Shown here: piece by piece, positions 18,747 through 28,794 of the stretch
How positions within the stretch are numbered: position 1 is the stretch's first letter
Layout of the letters: every line of letters begins with the position of its first letter
Source of the DNA: Massilia cavernae
Lineage (GTDB): Bacteria > Pseudomonadota > Gammaproteobacteria > Burkholderiales > Burkholderiaceae_D
DNA length: 51,775 bases
Assembly: GCF_003590855.1 (NCBI RefSeq)
Contig: NZ_QYUP01000043.1
Span: forward strand, 1-51,775
Direction of reading: 5' to 3'
Position numbers and translations under genes: made by a program
The notes under the pieces: model-generated
What the model was told of the DNA's origin: nothing
The model's database searches: none
Seen by the model: only the letters and a program-made list of their open reading frames with translations

Positions 18747-19727
18747 ATGCGATTCCTCTCCATCGACGGCAAGCAGCTCGCCTTCGCGCTTGCAGCATCG
18801 GTCGTCTCCATCAGCGCCCTCGCACAAAGCTGGCCTAACAAAACCGTCACGGTGGTCGTGCCGTGGCCTCCGGGCGGTCCCTCCGACATCGCGGCGCGGC
18901 CTTTGGCCAAGGGCCTCACCGAGAGCCTGGGCCAGACCTTCATCATCGACAACCGCGCCGGCGGCGGCGGCAACATCGGCACCGCCGCGGTAACCCGCGC
19001 CAATCCGGACGGCTACACGCTGTTGATCACGTCGAGCGCGCCTATCGTGATCAACCCAAGCCTGTACAAGAAGATGACCTTCGACCCGCTGAAGGACCTG
19101 GCGCCGGTGACCAACCTGCTGCGCGTGCCGCTGGTGCTGGTGGCCCACCCTTCCGTCCCGGCGAAGACCCTGAAGGAGCTGATCGCCCACATCCAGTCGA
19201 AACAGGGCAGCTTCTCCTACGCCTCGTCCGGCAACGGCACGCCCCAGCACCTGACCGGCGAATTGTTCGACAGCGTCATGAAGCTGAAGATGGCCCACGT
19301 GCCGTACAAGGGTTCCGCGCCGGCGATATCCGACGTGCTGGGCGGCCATATCCCGATCATGTTCGACAGCACGATCGCGATCATGCCGCACATTAAGAGC
19401 GGCAAGGTTAAGGCGATTGCGATCACCAGCGGCAAGCGTTCGCCGCTGCTGCCGGACGTGCCGACCTTCGCCGAATCCGGCGTGGCCGGCATCGAATCGT
19501 ACGCTTGGTACGGCATGTTCGCGCCGGCCAAGACGCCGAAGGACGTGGTCGCCAAGATCAACGCCGAGGCCCTGAAGAACATGAAGAAGCCTGAGTTCCA
19601 GAAGGTCCTGGCCGATACCGGTTCCGACTTCGTGGGCGACACGCCGGAAAACTTCGGCAAGTTCGTCCAGGCCGAACACGCGCGCTGGGGCAAGGTCGTG
19701 AAGGATAGCGGCGCGACGGTCGACTAA
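18747..19727 (+). CDS. tctC: second Bug-family TctC receptor
   Basis: A periplasmic receptor of 326 residues with a signal peptide ending at SALAQ. Bug motifs are NKTVTVVVPWPPGGPSDIAA, NRAGGGGNIGTAAVTRANPD, VPYKGSAPAISDVLGGHIPI and LLPDVPTFAESGVAGIESYA. The ATG at 18747 is preferred over one at 18738, because AAGGA lies at proper spacing only for the later codon. It differs clearly from the first receptor, so it is not a recent copy and probably binds another ligand for the same TctAB permease. A palindromic terminator follows. Confidence 0.92.
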   Translation: MRFLSIDGKQLAFALAASVVSISALAQSWPNKTVTVVVPWPPGGPSDIAARPLAKGLTESLGQTFIIDNRAGGGGNIGTAAVTRANPDGYTLLITSSAPIVINPSLYKKMTFDPLKDLAPVTNLLRVPLVLVAHPSVPAKTLKELIAHIQSKQGSFSYASSGNGTPQHLTGELFDSVMKLKMAHVPYKGSAPAISDVLGGHIPIMFDSTIAIMPHIKSGKVKAIAITSGKRSPLLPDVPTFAESGVAGIESYAWYGMFAPAKTPKDVVAKINAEALKNMKKPEFQKVLADTGSDFVGDTPENFGKFVQAEHARWGKVVKDSGATVD

Positions 19728-19748
19728 GCGAGGCGCTTCACTCATAAA

Positions 19749-19816
19749 AAGTTCGGGGACAAAAGATCGGGGACAGACCACGATCTCGACATAGATGGTG
19801 GTCTGTCCCCGAACTT
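19749..19816. terminator. GGGGACAGACC-family palindrome between converging genes
   Basis: CGGGGACAGACCAC (19768-19781) pairs perfectly with GTGGTCTGTCCCCG (19798-19811) around a 16-base loop. An outer arm, AAGTTCGGGGAC (19749-19760), repeats part of the stem, so a second register AAGTTCGGGGAC/GTCCCCGAACTT is possible. It lies between the ends of tctC and the cupin gene and can serve as a two-way terminator. It shares its core with the palindrome at 16542-16622. Confidence 0.8.
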
Positions 19817-19823
19817 GTTCGAC

Positions 19824-20306
19824 CTAAAATCCTGCGTTGTACTGAGCGTCGGACACCTTTTCCATCCACTCGACGACTTTACCCTCCGCCTGTTCCTGGA
19901 TCGCGATGTGCGTCATCGGCGTCGTCGGCGCGGCGCCATGCCAGTGCTTTACGCCAGGCGCGGTCCACACCACATCGCCCGGGCGAATCTCCTCCACCTT
20001 TCCGCCCCATCGCTGCACGCGACCAACCCCGGCAGTCACCACCAGTGTCTGCCCAAGCGGATGGCTGTGCCATGCTGAACGCGCACCCGGCTCGAAGGTG
20101 ACATACGCCGCAGCTGTCCGCGACGGCTTGTGGGCCTGGAACAATGGATCCACCCGGACCGATCCCGTGAAATCTTGCGCCGGCCCGCTGCTTGATGGCC
20201 GGGTACCGTTGTGGGAGATGTCGAACGCCTTTTCCTGGGCGTCTGCGGCTACGGGCGCGGACGCCATCACACACAGTGCGATCGCGGTAGCGATAAAATG
20301 TTTCAT
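19824..20306 (-). CDS. exported cupin-domain protein
   Basis: A small single-domain cupin, 160 residues, with a signal peptide ([20 protein letters not shown], then ADAQ). The barrel shows both cupin motifs: [20 protein letters not shown] and [20 protein letters not shown]. The histidines should bind a metal. It resembles cupins annotated near carboxymuconolactone decarboxylase-like genes, some of which act as hydroxynitrile lyases; that role is not proved here. It starts 16 bases after paoC with a strong AGGAGG, so it is the last gene of the aldehyde-oxidase operon. Confidence 0.88.
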   Translation of the reverse strand: MKHFIATAIALCVMASAPVAADAQEKAFDISHNGTRPSSSGPAQDFTGSVRVDPLFQAHKPSRTAAAYVTFEPGARSAWHSHPLGQTLVVTAGVGRVQRWGGKVEEIRPGDVVWTAPGVKHWHGAAPTTPMTHIAIQEQAEGKVVEWMEKVSDAQYNAGF

Positions 20307-20321
20307 GTGTCCTCCTGGCGC

Positions 20322-22550
20322 TTACGCAAGCGCTGGCAAGTTGGGAAGTAGCTTGTCCGGCGTGATCGGATACTCCCTCACCCGGATACCGGTAGCGTTG
20401 TAAACCGCGTTGGCGACGGCGGCGGGCACGCCGCTGATGCCGAGCTCTCCAACTCCCTTGGCCTTCAAAGGCCCGGCAGTCGCATCGACCTCGTCCAGGA
20501 AGATCACTTCCTGCTCCGGGATGTCGGCATGCACCGGCACTTCGTAGCCCGCCAGGTCGTGGTTTACAAAGAAGCCGGCGCATTTGTCCACCACCAGGTC
20601 CTCCATCAGCGCGGCGCCGACACCCATCGTCATGCCGCCGATGATCTGGCTGCGGGCCGCCGTCGGATTGATGATGCGCCCGGCCGCGCATACCGCCAGC
20701 ATGCGCCGCACGCGGATTTCGCCGCTTGCCTCGTGAACTGCCACCTCGACAAAATGGGCTCCGAAGGTTTGCTGGGCGAAGCGCCGGCCAAGGTCGCCGT
20801 ATTCCATCGCATCTTCGGCCACCAGTGCGCCGGCTGCGACCGCGTCCACTAACGGCCTGCTGACGCCCCCCGCCCGGACACGCCCGCCTATGAATTCTAT
20901 GTCCGCCTCCACCATATTGAGGCGCCCGGCCACCAACTCGCGCAGTTTCATGCAGGCCGCGTACACGCCTGCCGTCGACGATGCCGCGCCAAACTGGCCG
21001 CCGGATCCCGCGCCCTCGGGATACGCCGAGTCGCCCAGGCGCACGACAACCTTGTCCAGGTCCACGCCCATCACCTCCGCAGCAGTTTGCGCGATGATCG
21101 TATAAGTGCCGGTGCCGATGTCGGTCATGTCCGTTTCCACCGTCACCTGGCCGCTGCGGTCGAGGCGAAACCCGCGCGGCCGATTTGATCACCGGGCGGC
21201 CCTCTATTGCCGCTGCCATGCCAAGCGATCAGCCATCGCCCCTCGCGCCTTGCCCCCCGGTTCCGGCGCGCGCGCCCGTCCCAAACCAAAACCGCTCGCC
21301 GCCGGTCTTCATGCACTCCACCAGCTGCGCTTTGAGAACGGCCTGGCCCGGGCGCTTCCGGCCCACCTGGGTGTCCGGTTCAAGATGCGGAACAGCGACC
21401 GGACGATCCCAGCTTTTTCCGCCATTTTCGTCCATTGCCCACTTTCGAGCGCCATCATCCCCGGCGTTTTCGCCTGGCGCACGCATGGCGCTTGCCTCCC
21501 CGGCAGGTCGAATGGGCAACGCGCAGCTGAGTCATTTTCGGGTTCTCGCCGCATACAGCAGGCGCGTCGGGCGCGATGGAGTTTTCTGGCCGGCTGCCCT
21601 TGGTTTCCAGACCAAGCTTTCGTGGGCGATCGCCGTGAAATCCGTCCGTCCTTGGCCCGCGCCGATGCGTATGCGGCTGGATTTGGCGCTGCGCGGTGCG
21701 TCGTGTTGTTGAACATGAGGTGGCGCTGCAGGGCCACCTTGACCGGCCGCCCTACCTGGCGCGCCGCGAGCGCCGCCAGCACCGCGTCGGCCTGGATCGA
21801 GCCCTTCCCGCCAAAGCCGCCGCCGATGTAGGGCGCGATGATGCGCACCTTGTCGCGCGCGATACCCAGCGTGCGAGAAATGTCGCGCATGCCCCAGCTG
21901 ACCAGCTGGATCGCTGTCCACAGCGTCAGCCTGTCGCCGTCCCATGCAGCGATGGTCGCGTGCGGCTCCATCATGGCGTGCGAGTGGTCGGGCGTGGAGT
22001 AGCTCGCTTCGACGGTCACCGGGGCGCTGGCAAAGGCGGCGTCGAAGTTGCCAGCGGCGCTGCCCATCATCGGCGGGAGCTGCGCCGGTTGCTGCACCGG
22101 CGCATGGCGCATCGCTTCCTCGAGATCGAAGCTGCCCTTCGCACGCACATAGCTGACGCGCACCAGCTGCGCCGCGGCGCAGGCCTGCTCGAAGGTCTCG
22201 GCGACCACGATCGCCACCGCCTGGTGATAGTGGTCGACATCCGGCCCGGCCAGTGGCCGCGCGACATAAAATGCCCCGGCGCCAAGTTTGCCAGCGTTGT
22301 CGGCGGTGACGATGCCGAGCACGCCCGGCGCGGCTTTGGCCTGCGCCAGGTCGATCGACGCGATCCGCCCTTTGGCGATTGCAGCGCCGACGATGTAGCC
22401 GTAGGCCGCGTTGGGCGTTGCAGCGTCTTGTTCGTAGGCGTAGGTCGCGGTGCCTGTGGTTTTAAGGCGTCCGTCGACGCGCGCGGTCGGCTGGCCAACC
22501 ACCTTCAGGCGGTCGATCGGGTTGCGGATTGCAGGAGTATCGAATTTCAT
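20322..22550 (-). pseudogene. paoC: broken molybdopterin-binding subunit gene (paoC/xdh-like)
   Basis: This should be the large molybdenum-cofactor subunit of a periplasmic aldehyde oxidase. The first 285 residues or so read cleanly (RLKVVGQPTARVDGRLKTTG, APYIGGGFGGKG) and so does the last part (VETDMTDIGTGTYTIIAQTA, KAKGVGELGISGVPAAVANA). Between about 21720 and 21175 the protein can only be followed by switching frame every 30 to 100 bases: TAIAHESLVW, TRLLYAART, SAMRAPGE, PGMMALES, FRILN, QLVECMKTGGERF. The ATG overlaps the paoB stop as ATGA. As written no full subunit can be made. It is either a true pseudogene or a region of sequence error. Confidence 0.8.
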
Positions 22551-23506
22551 GGCTTGGTCGTCCTCGCATCGGCTAGTATCGCTGCGAGCGTTCGCTCGAC
22601 AAGCGGCAGTTTGAAGGCATTCTGCGGCGTGGTCCGGGCGCCTTCCAGCAGGCGCGCGGTAACAGCGGCGGCGCCGCGCGCCATTTCAGGCTCGGCCGCC
22701 TCGACGCGCCACGGCATGTGCGCCACGCCGCCGAGCGCAACCCGCCCGCTGCCGTCCGGCCGTACGATGGCCGCAACCGACACCAGCGCAAACGCATACG
22801 ACGACCGGTCGCGCACCTTGTGGTAAACATGCGTTCCGCCGGCGGGCCGTGGAAGCGTCAACGCCGTGATGAGTTCACCCGGTTCCAGATTCGTTTCCAG
22901 GTGCGGCGTGCTGCCTGGCAGCCGATAGAAGTCGGCGATCGGGATAGTGCGCGCGGCGCCATTGGTGCGCACGGTTTCCACCGTCGCGTCCAGTGCGCGC
23001 ATCGCGACCGCCATGTCGCTCGGATGCGTTGCAATGCACATGTCGCTGGCGCCGACGATGGCGTGCTGCCGGTTGAACCCTGTCAGCGCGCCGCACCCGC
23101 TGCCGGGCTGGCGCTTGTTGCACTGCTGGTTGGTATCGTAGAAGTACGGGCAGCGCGTGCGCTGCAGCAGGTTTCCAGCTGTCGTCGCCTTGTTGCGCAG
23201 CTGCCCCGATGCGCCGGCCAGCAGCGCGCGCGATAGCAGCGCGTACTCGCGCCGCACGCGCCGGTCAGCCGCCAGGTCGGTATTTCGCACCAGCGCGCCC
23301 ACGCGCAGCCCTCCTTCGTCGGTCGCTTCGATCTTGTCGAGGCCAAGGCCGTTGACGTCGATGAGGTGGCCCGGCGTCTCGATCTGCAGCTTCATCAGGT
23401 CGAGCAGGTTGGTGCCGCCGGCGATGAACTTGGCGCCGGGCGTACGCTTCATCGCCTGTGCCGCCTCGGCCGGCGTGCGTGCCCGTTCATAGGTAAACGA
23501 TTTCAC
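22547..23506 (-). CDS. paoB: FAD-binding subunit of aldehyde oxidase (PaoB/YagS-like)
   Basis: The medium subunit of a xanthine-dehydrogenase-family enzyme, 319 residues, which passes electrons from the molybdenum centre and iron-sulfur clusters to FAD. The FAD loop is [15 protein letters not shown] (25-39). The extra cysteine motif [20 protein letters not shown] (119-138) is typical of the PaoB branch, where it binds a [4Fe-4S] cluster. The start is GTG, overlapping the stop of paoA as GTGA; it is chosen because [13 protein letters not shown] is the normal N-terminus. Its own stop overlaps the paoC start, so the three genes are translationally coupled. Confidence 0.92.
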   Translation of the reverse strand: MKSFTYERARTPAEAAQAMKRTPGAKFIAGGTNLLDLMKLQIETPGHLIDVNGLGLDKIEATDEGGLRVGALVRNTDLAADRRVRREYALLSRALLAGASGQLRNKATTAGNLLQRTRCPYFYDTNQQCNKRQPGSGCGALTGFNRQHAIVGASDMCIATHPSDMAVAMRALDATVETVRTNGAARTIPIADFYRLPGSTPHLETNLEPGELITALTLPRPAGGTHVYHKVRDRSSYAFALVSVAAIVRPDGSGRVALGGVAHMPWRVEAAEPEMARGAAAVTARLLEGARTTPQNAFKLPLVERTLAAILADARTTKP

Positions 23507-24135
23507 GCCTTGCCTCCGGCGATCTCGGTGATCGCGTCGATGATGTTCGGATAGGCGCCGCAGCGGCAGATGTTGCCGCTCATGCGCTCGCGCAGCTCGG
23601 CGCGGGAAGCCTCCGGTTGCGACTGCAGGTCCGCACTGGCGTGGCTCGGAACGCCGGCTTTGATCTCGGCCAGTACCCCGACCGCCGAACAGACCTGGCC
23701 GGGTGTGCAATAGCCGCACTGGAAGCCGTCGTGCTTGATGAACGCGGCCTGCATCGGGTGCAGCTTCGCCGGCGTACCCAAGCCCTCGATGGTGGTGATG
23801 ATGTCGCCTTCGTGCATCACGGCCAGGGTCAGGCAGGAATTGATGCGCTGGCCGTTGACCAGCACGGTGCATGCGCCGCACTGGCCGTGGTCGCATCCCT
23901 TTTTGGTGCCGGCCAGGTGCAGGTGCTCGCGCAGCGCATCGAGCAGGGTTGTCCGGGTATCGAGCTGCAGCTGGTGGCGGGCGCCGTTGACCATCAGCGT
24001 AAACTTTGCCGCTGGCGTTGGTTCAGGCGTCGACTGGGCGGCTGCCGGCAAGGACACGGCCAGCGCCGCCGCCGTGCCGGCGCCGGCCGCCATGAAGCCG
24101 CGCCGGGTTAGTTTCAGTCCGTCATTATCATCCAT
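23503..24135 (-). CDS. paoA: [2Fe-2S] subunit of aldehyde oxidase (PaoA/YagT-like)
   Basis: The small iron-sulfur subunit, 210 residues. A twin-arginine signal, [20 protein letters not shown], directs the folded complex to the periplasm. The plant-type cluster uses Cys81, 86, 89 and 101 ([11 protein letters not shown]...SCLT). The second cluster uses Cys140, 143, 190 and 192 (CGYCTPGQ...CRC). The ATG at 24135 has AAAGGA at ideal distance; an in-frame ATG five codons earlier has none. It overlaps paoB by four bases. Confidence 0.93.
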   Translation of the reverse strand: MDDNDGLKLTRRGFMAAGAGTAAALAVSLPAAAQSTPEPTPAAKFTLMVNGARHQLQLDTRTTLLDALREHLHLAGTKKGCDHGQCGACTVLVNGQRINSCLTLAVMHEGDIITTIEGLGTPAKLHPMQAAFIKHDGFQCGYCTPGQVCSAVGVLAEIKAGVPSHASADLQSQPEASRAELRERMSGNICRCGAYPNIIDAITEIAGGKA

Positions 24136-24160
24136 GCGTATTCCTTTCATGTGGTAAGTG

Positions 24161-24598
24161 TCACTTCTTCCGGAACACTTCCTTGGCCACGGAAATCGCC
24201 GTGACGGCGTTCGGCCAGCCCGAATAGAACGCCAGGTGCGTAATCGCCTCCACCAGTTCAGTCTCAGTCAGCCCGTTGTCGCGGGCGCGCTGGAGGTGCG
24301 AGCGCAACTGGTCGGCCCGGTTCATCGCGATCAACGCACTCACCGTCACCAGGCTGCGGTCCCGCTTCGACAAGCCGGGGCGTTCCCATACATCTCCGAA
24401 AAGCACCTTGTCGGTCAACTCTGCGAGCTTGGGCGAAATGTCTCCGAACATCTGCTGCGCCCGCGTTGCAGGCGCAGCGGCGCTTGCGTTCGGCGTGCCG
24501 GATGGCCGCGGCTCGGACGCCTGTGCCACGGCCGGCAAAGCCGTAAAGCAGCAGGTAGCGGCGACGAGCAACGGCATGCACTCTTGTAACGGTTTCAT
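24161..24598 (-). CDS. exported carboxymuconolactone decarboxylase family protein
   Basis: A 145-residue protein with a signal peptide (about residues 1-26, ending ALPAVAQ) and a CMD/AhpD-like helical domain: ERPGLSKRDRSLVTVSALIA, LRSHLQRARDNGLTETELVE, and HLAFYSGWPNAVTAI. The redox CxxC pair of AhpD is absent, so it is not a peroxidase of that type. It is the first gene of the operon, 25 bases before paoA, and lies divergent to a LysR gene. Its partner substrate is unknown. GGGAGA precedes the chosen ATG. Confidence 0.87.
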   Translation of the reverse strand: MKPLQECMPLLVAATCCFTALPAVAQASEPRPSGTPNASAAAPATRAQQMFGDISPKLAELTDKVLFGDVWERPGLSKRDRSLVTVSALIAMNRADQLRSHLQRARDNGLTETELVEAITHLAFYSGWPNAVTAISVAKEVFRKK

Positions 24599-24720
24599 CT
24601 GGTCTCCCGGGGAATTGACTTTGGTATGGAGCCGAATATACCTTTGTGATTCGCAACGGAGTAGTATGTGATAGCTTGAATCATTCGCAAGCATTTATTG
24701 ATAATCCCCTGCCCGACACC

Positions 24721-25710
24721 ATGTCCATCAACGAATTGCGTTCCATCTCCACATTCATTGCGGCGGCCGAGCTGGGAAGCCTGCGCAAGGCGGCGGCTGC
24801 CCAAGGCTTGAGCCCGCAGGCGGCGAGCCAGGCGCTGGCTCAGCTCGAGCGTCACCTGGACGTGCGCCTCTTTCATCGCACCACCCGTGTCATGTCGCTC
24901 ACCGATGAGGGTCGCAGCTTTCTCGAGGAGGCGCAGCCCGCGCTGTTGAGCCTCCAGCGGGCACTGCAAAATGTGAAGCACACCAGGGACGAGATTGCCG
25001 GTCCGTTGCGGATCATCGGCCCGAGGACGACATTCCGGCCGATCATCTGGCCCCTGATAGAAGAATTTTGCGACCAGTACCCCGGGATTCAACCGGATGT
25101 CCAGTTGGAGGATCGCGTTGGGAACTGGGTTGAGGACCGGGTGGACGTCGGATTCCGCATAGGAGTTGCGCCGCACGAAGGGGTCATCGCCCGCCGGCTG
25201 TTTCCGCTTCAGCTGGTCGCATGCGCTACCCCGGGCTACATCGAACGCTTTGGTGCGCCGGCGTCGGCTGGCACCCTTGTAAGCCACCAGTGCAGCGTCT
25301 ATCGAAGCCCGGGCACGGGGAAGATCGTCCCATGGCGCCTGAAGGTCAATGAACAGGTGCTCGAACTCGCCCTGGCGCCGTACATCTGCACGAACGATGA
25401 AGGTTTGGAGTTGCAAGCTGTCCTTGCCGGACGTTGCATCGGGCAACTGGCTGGCGTGACTGCCGCACCGTACCTCAGGTCTGGAGAGTTATTGCCATTG
25501 CTGGTCGAGCAGATGCCCGACATCTCGAGCTATTTCATCTATTTTGGAAGCCGGGCCTCACAACCTGCGCGAGCCCGCGCGTTTATCGACCTGGCGCTGC
25601 GGCGGCTGGTCGATAACACGGAATACGTCTTAAGCACGGAAGAATTGGCGGCAGGCGAACAGCAGGCGCTGGACATCGCCCGGCGCACACAGCGCGGCCG
25701 GGCGAGTTAG
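24721..25710 (+). CDS. LysR-family regulator, probable controller of the paoABC operon
   Basis: A 329-residue LysR-type regulator. The helix-turn-helix spans about 1-60 (FIAAAELGSLRKAAAAQGLS, PQAASQALAQLERHLDVRLF), followed by a substrate-binding domain. It is transcribed away from the CMD-paoABC-cupin operon with 122 bases between the starts, the usual arrangement for a LysR regulator and its target. The ATG at 24721 is used because SINELRSISTF is the normal N-terminus; earlier in-frame codons would run into the divergent promoter. The effector is unknown, perhaps an aldehyde. Confidence 0.9.
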   Translation: MSINELRSISTFIAAAELGSLRKAAAAQGLSPQAASQALAQLERHLDVRLFHRTTRVMSLTDEGRSFLEEAQPALLSLQRALQNVKHTRDEIAGPLRIIGPRTTFRPIIWPLIEEFCDQYPGIQPDVQLEDRVGNWVEDRVDVGFRIGVAPHEGVIARRLFPLQLVACATPGYIERFGAPASAGTLVSHQCSVYRSPGTGKIVPWRLKVNEQVLELALAPYICTNDEGLELQAVLAGRCIGQLAGVTAAPYLRSGELLPLLVEQMPDISSYFIYFGSRASQPARARAFIDLALRRLVDNTEYVLSTEELAAGEQQALDIARRTQRGRAS

Positions 25711-25721
25711 GACGTTTCAAA

Positions 25722-25741
25722 CCGGCGCCTAGCGGCGCCGG
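25722..25741. terminator. hairpin between the converging lysR and ilvD genes
   Basis: CCGGCGCC, TAGC loop, GGCGCCGG: a perfect 8-bp stem eleven bases after the lysR stop and eight bases beyond the ilvD stop. There is no T-run, so it may be a weak or Rho-assisted terminator or an mRNA end-protecting hairpin. Confidence 0.55.
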
Positions 25742-25749
25742 GAGTGCGA

Positions 25750-27612
25750 TTAGCGCTTCAGCTGCGACAAGTCGCGCACCGCACCGCGGTCGGCGGACGT
25801 GGTGAGCGCGGCATAGGCCTGCAGCGCCTGCGATACGTAGCGTTCGCGGTTTTCCGGCTGCCACGCACCGGCGCCCTTCGCCTCCATCGCCGCACGGCGC
25901 GCCGCCAGCGCTTCATCGCTGATGCGCAGGCCGATGCTGCGGTTCGGGATGTCGATGTCGATCATGTCGCCCTCTTCCACCAGGCCGATCGCGCCGCCTT
26001 CGGCCGCTTCCGGCGAAGCGTGGCCGATCACCAGGCCGGAGGAGCCGCCCGAGAAGCGGCCATCGGTCAGCAGCGCGCAGGCCTTGCCCAGGCCTTTCGA
26101 CTTGATGTACGAGGTCGGGTACAGCATCTCCTGCATGCCAGGGCCGCCCTTTGGACCTTCATAGCGGATGATGACGACGTCGCCCGCGTGCACGGTGTCG
26201 CCCAGGATGGCTTCCACCGCCGCGTCCTGGCTTTCGAACACGCGCGCCTTGCCGGAGAAGGTCAGGATGCTTTCATCGACGCCGGCCGTCTTGACGATGC
26301 AGCCGTTCTCCGCCAGGTTGCCGTACAAGACCGCCAGGCCGCCGTCTTTCGAGTAGGCGTGCTCCAGGTCGCGGATGCAGCCGTTGCTGCGGTCCAGGTC
26401 CAGCGCGTCGTAGCGTTCCGACTGCGAGAACGCGGTCTGCGTCGGCACGCCGCCCGGAGCCGCGCGGAACAGGCGGTGCACGGCCTGGTCGTCGCTGCGC
26501 TTGACGTCGTTCTTCTCGATCGCGTCGCCCAGTGTCTTCGCGTGCACGCTGTTGACGGACGTATCGAGCAGGCCGGCGCGCGCCAGTTCGCCCAGGATGG
26601 CGATGATGCCGCCCGCGCGGTGTACGTCTTCGATGTGGTACTTGTCGGTCATCGGCGCCACCTTGCACAGGCACGGCACCTTGCGCGAGATGCGGTCGAT
26701 GTCGGCCATCGTGAACGGCACGCCTGCTTCGTGCGCTGCGGCCAGCAGGTGCAGCACGGTGTTGGTGGAGCCGCCCATCGACACGTCCAGCACCATCGCG
26801 TTTTCGAAGGCGGCCATGGTGGCGATGTTACGCGGCAGGATCGAGTCGTCGTCCTGCTCGTAGTAGCGCCGCGCCAGGTCGACGATGGTGCGGCCAGCGC
26901 GCAGGAACAGTTCCTTGCGGTCGGAGTGGGTCGCGACGATGGTGCCGTTGCCCGGCAGGGACAGGCCCAGCGCCTCGGTCAGGCAGTTCATCGAGTTGGC
27001 GGTAAACATGCCGGAACACGAACCGCAGGTCGGGCATGCGGAGCGCTCGATCTCGGCCACGTCGGCATCGCTGACGCTGCTGTCGCCAGCCTTGATCATC
27101 GCGTCGACCAGGTCGAGCTTGATGATTTTCTGGCTGCCGTTGACCACTTTGACGACCTTGCCAGCTTCCATCGGACCGCCCGACACGAACACCACCGGAA
27201 TATTCAGGCGCATCGCGGCCATCAGCATGCCCGGCGTGATCTTGTCGCAGTTGGAGATGCACACCATCGCATCGGCGCAGTGGGCGTTGACCATGTACTC
27301 GACCGAATCGGCGATCAGGTCGCGCGACGGCAGCGAGTACAGCATGCCGCCGTGGCCCATGGCGATGCCGTCGTCGACCGCGATGGTATTGAATTCCTTG
27401 GCGACGCCGCCGGCCGCTTCGATCTCGCGCGCCACCAGCTGGCCCAGGTCCTTCAGGTGCACGTGGCCCGGAACGAACTGCGTGAAGGAGTTGACCACGG
27501 CGATGATCGGCTTGTCGAAGTCGCCGTCCTTCATGCCGGTGGCGCGCCACAGGGCGCGGGCGCCGGCCATGTTGCGGCCGTGGGTGGTGGTGCGGGAACG
27601 GTATTGCGGCAT
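25750..27612 (-). CDS. ilvD: dihydroxy-acid dehydratase (IlvD)
   Basis: The third enzyme of isoleucine and valine synthesis, which removes water from 2,3-dihydroxy-acids to give 2-keto acids. The length, 620 residues, equals that of the E. coli type. The N-terminus [20 protein letters not shown] is standard. Iron-sulfur cysteines are in [12 protein letters not shown] and [18 protein letters not shown], and the C-terminal [20 protein letters not shown] is conserved. The ATG at 27612 has TGGAG upstream. It provides precursors for LeuA, encoded 17 kb away. It stands alone on this strand. Confidence 0.97.
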   Translation of the reverse strand: MPQYRSRTTTHGRNMAGARALWRATGMKDGDFDKPIIAVVNSFTQFVPGHVHLKDLGQLVAREIEAAGGVAKEFNTIAVDDGIAMGHGGMLYSLPSRDLIADSVEYMVNAHCADAMVCISNCDKITPGMLMAAMRLNIPVVFVSGGPMEAGKVVKVVNGSQKIIKLDLVDAMIKAGDSSVSDADVAEIERSACPTCGSCSGMFTANSMNCLTEALGLSLPGNGTIVATHSDRKELFLRAGRTIVDLARRYYEQDDDSILPRNIATMAAFENAMVLDVSMGGSTNTVLHLLAAAHEAGVPFTMADIDRISRKVPCLCKVAPMTDKYHIEDVHRAGGIIAILGELARAGLLDTSVNSVHAKTLGDAIEKNDVKRSDDQAVHRLFRAAPGGVPTQTAFSQSERYDALDLDRSNGCIRDLEHAYSKDGGLAVLYGNLAENGCIVKTAGVDESILTFSGKARVFESQDAAVEAILGDTVHAGDVVIIRYEGPKGGPGMQEMLYPTSYIKSKGLGKACALLTDGRFSGGSSGLVIGHASPEAAEGGAIGLVEEGDMIDIDIPNRSIGLRISDEALAARRAAMEAKGAGAWQPENRERYVSQALQAYAALTTSADRGAVRDLSQLKR

Positions 27613-27756
27613 GATGGGCTCCACTAACTGGATAGATATTCGGATTTCACCAGCTTGCCTTTCCGATAGCCCTTTGTCCAATATGGTTTTTCGCTGCTAG
27701 TGATATGCCACACGTATCACAGCACCTGATTGCGAACGATTCTCATATGAGACAGG

Positions 27757-28662
27757 CTATTCGACGAAAATCGCCCCGACCAGCCCGCGCAGCCACTGGT
27801 TGCCCTCGTCGTCGTTATAGCGGCGGTGCCAGAAAATATTCGTCTGCAGCAGGGGCAGCCGCAGCGGCGGGCGGATGTAGGCCAGGTTGAACGGCGCCGC
27901 GGCCCGCTCGGCCAGCTTCTGCGGCACCGTGACCACCAGGTCGGTACTGCTGACGATATACGGCACCGCCGTGAAATGCGGCACCCGGTAGCGGCTCTCC
28001 TCCCGCACGCCGGCCTTTTCCAGCACCTGGTTGATGCGGTCGTACGGGCTCTCGGTGGACGCGACCAGGATGTGCTGCGCCGCCAGGAACACCTTCAGCG
28101 CCGGCACGCCCTCCCCCAGCGGATGCCCGGCCCGGAACATGGTGACGTAGGGCTGGCGGAACAGGCGCCGCTGATACAGCGCGGTCGATACCTTGTCGAA
28201 GGCGCCGATGGCCACGTCGATCCGCCCCGCTTCCATCTCCGCCTTCAGGTCGACACTGCCCGGCCGCACCGTCGCCAGCCGTATCCGGGGCGCCACCACC
28301 TGGCAGCGCTCGATCAGCGGCGGCAGGAAGTAGATCTCGGCCACGTCGGTCACCGCGATGGTGAACTGGCGCTCGCTGGCGAACGGGTCGAAGCTTTCGG
28401 GCCGGTTCAGGGCCAGCGTGACGCTTGCCAGCGCGGCGGCGATCGGCTCGGCGATGTTCTCGGCGAAGGGCGTCGGCTGCATGCCGGAGGCGGTGCGCAC
28501 GAACAGTTCGTCGTTGAAGGTACGGCGCAGGCGCGCCAGCGCGTTGCTGACCGCCGATTGCGTCAGGTCCAGGCGCCGCGCCGCCGACGAAATCTGGCGC
28601 TGCTGGAACACCTCCTGGAATACCACCAGCAGGTTCAGGTCCATCTCCCGCGGTTCGATCAT
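27757..28662 (-). CDS. LysR-family regulator, probable controller of hmgA-fahA
   Basis: A 301-residue LysR-type regulator of the NodD/LinR-like branch. Its helix-turn-helix is in FQQRQISSAARRLDLTQSAV, SNALARLRRTFNDELFVRTA. It is divergent from hmgA, with 132 bases between the starts that contain two direct ATTTACC repeats. Homogentisate or another intermediate is the likely effector by context only. The ATG at 28662 follows AGAGGG; an ATG six codons later would still leave the domain whole. Confidence 0.9.
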   Translation of the reverse strand: MIEPREMDLNLLVVFQEVFQQRQISSAARRLDLTQSAVSNALARLRRTFNDELFVRTASGMQPTPFAENIAEPIAAALASVTLALNRPESFDPFASERQFTIAVTDVAEIYFLPPLIERCQVVAPRIRLATVRPGSVDLKAEMEAGRIDVAIGAFDKVSTALYQRRLFRQPYVTMFRAGHPLGEGVPALKVFLAAQHILVASTESPYDRINQVLEKAGVREESRYRVPHFTAVPYIVSSTDLVVTVPQKLAERAAAPFNLAYIRPPLRLPLLQTNIFWHRRYNDDEGNQWLRGLVGAIFVE

Positions 28663-28675
28663 GTTTGCACCCTCT

Positions 28676-28704
28676 ATTTACCAAATCAATATTCTACATT
28701 TACC
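28676..28704. promoter_or_regulatory. direct ATTTACC repeats in the lysR-hmgA intergenic region
   Basis: ATTTACC occurs at 28676-28682 and 28698-28704, 22 bases apart (two helical turns), in an A/T-rich stretch between the divergent genes. This spacing places both on one face of the DNA and fits an operator for the LysR protein. Binding is not proved. Confidence 0.45.
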
Positions 28705-28794
28705 TATTCATGTCGCAAACCACTGCGTGCTCGGCTACAGTAGTGGGAAGGAATAACGCCAACCGCGCCTGCCCATCGAAGGAGGAACCCAGGA

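Noticed and set aside
25744..27627. 627-codon plus-strand frame opposite ilvD
   Set aside because: Antisense to an intact ilvD with all cysteine motifs; the translation is compositionally biased.
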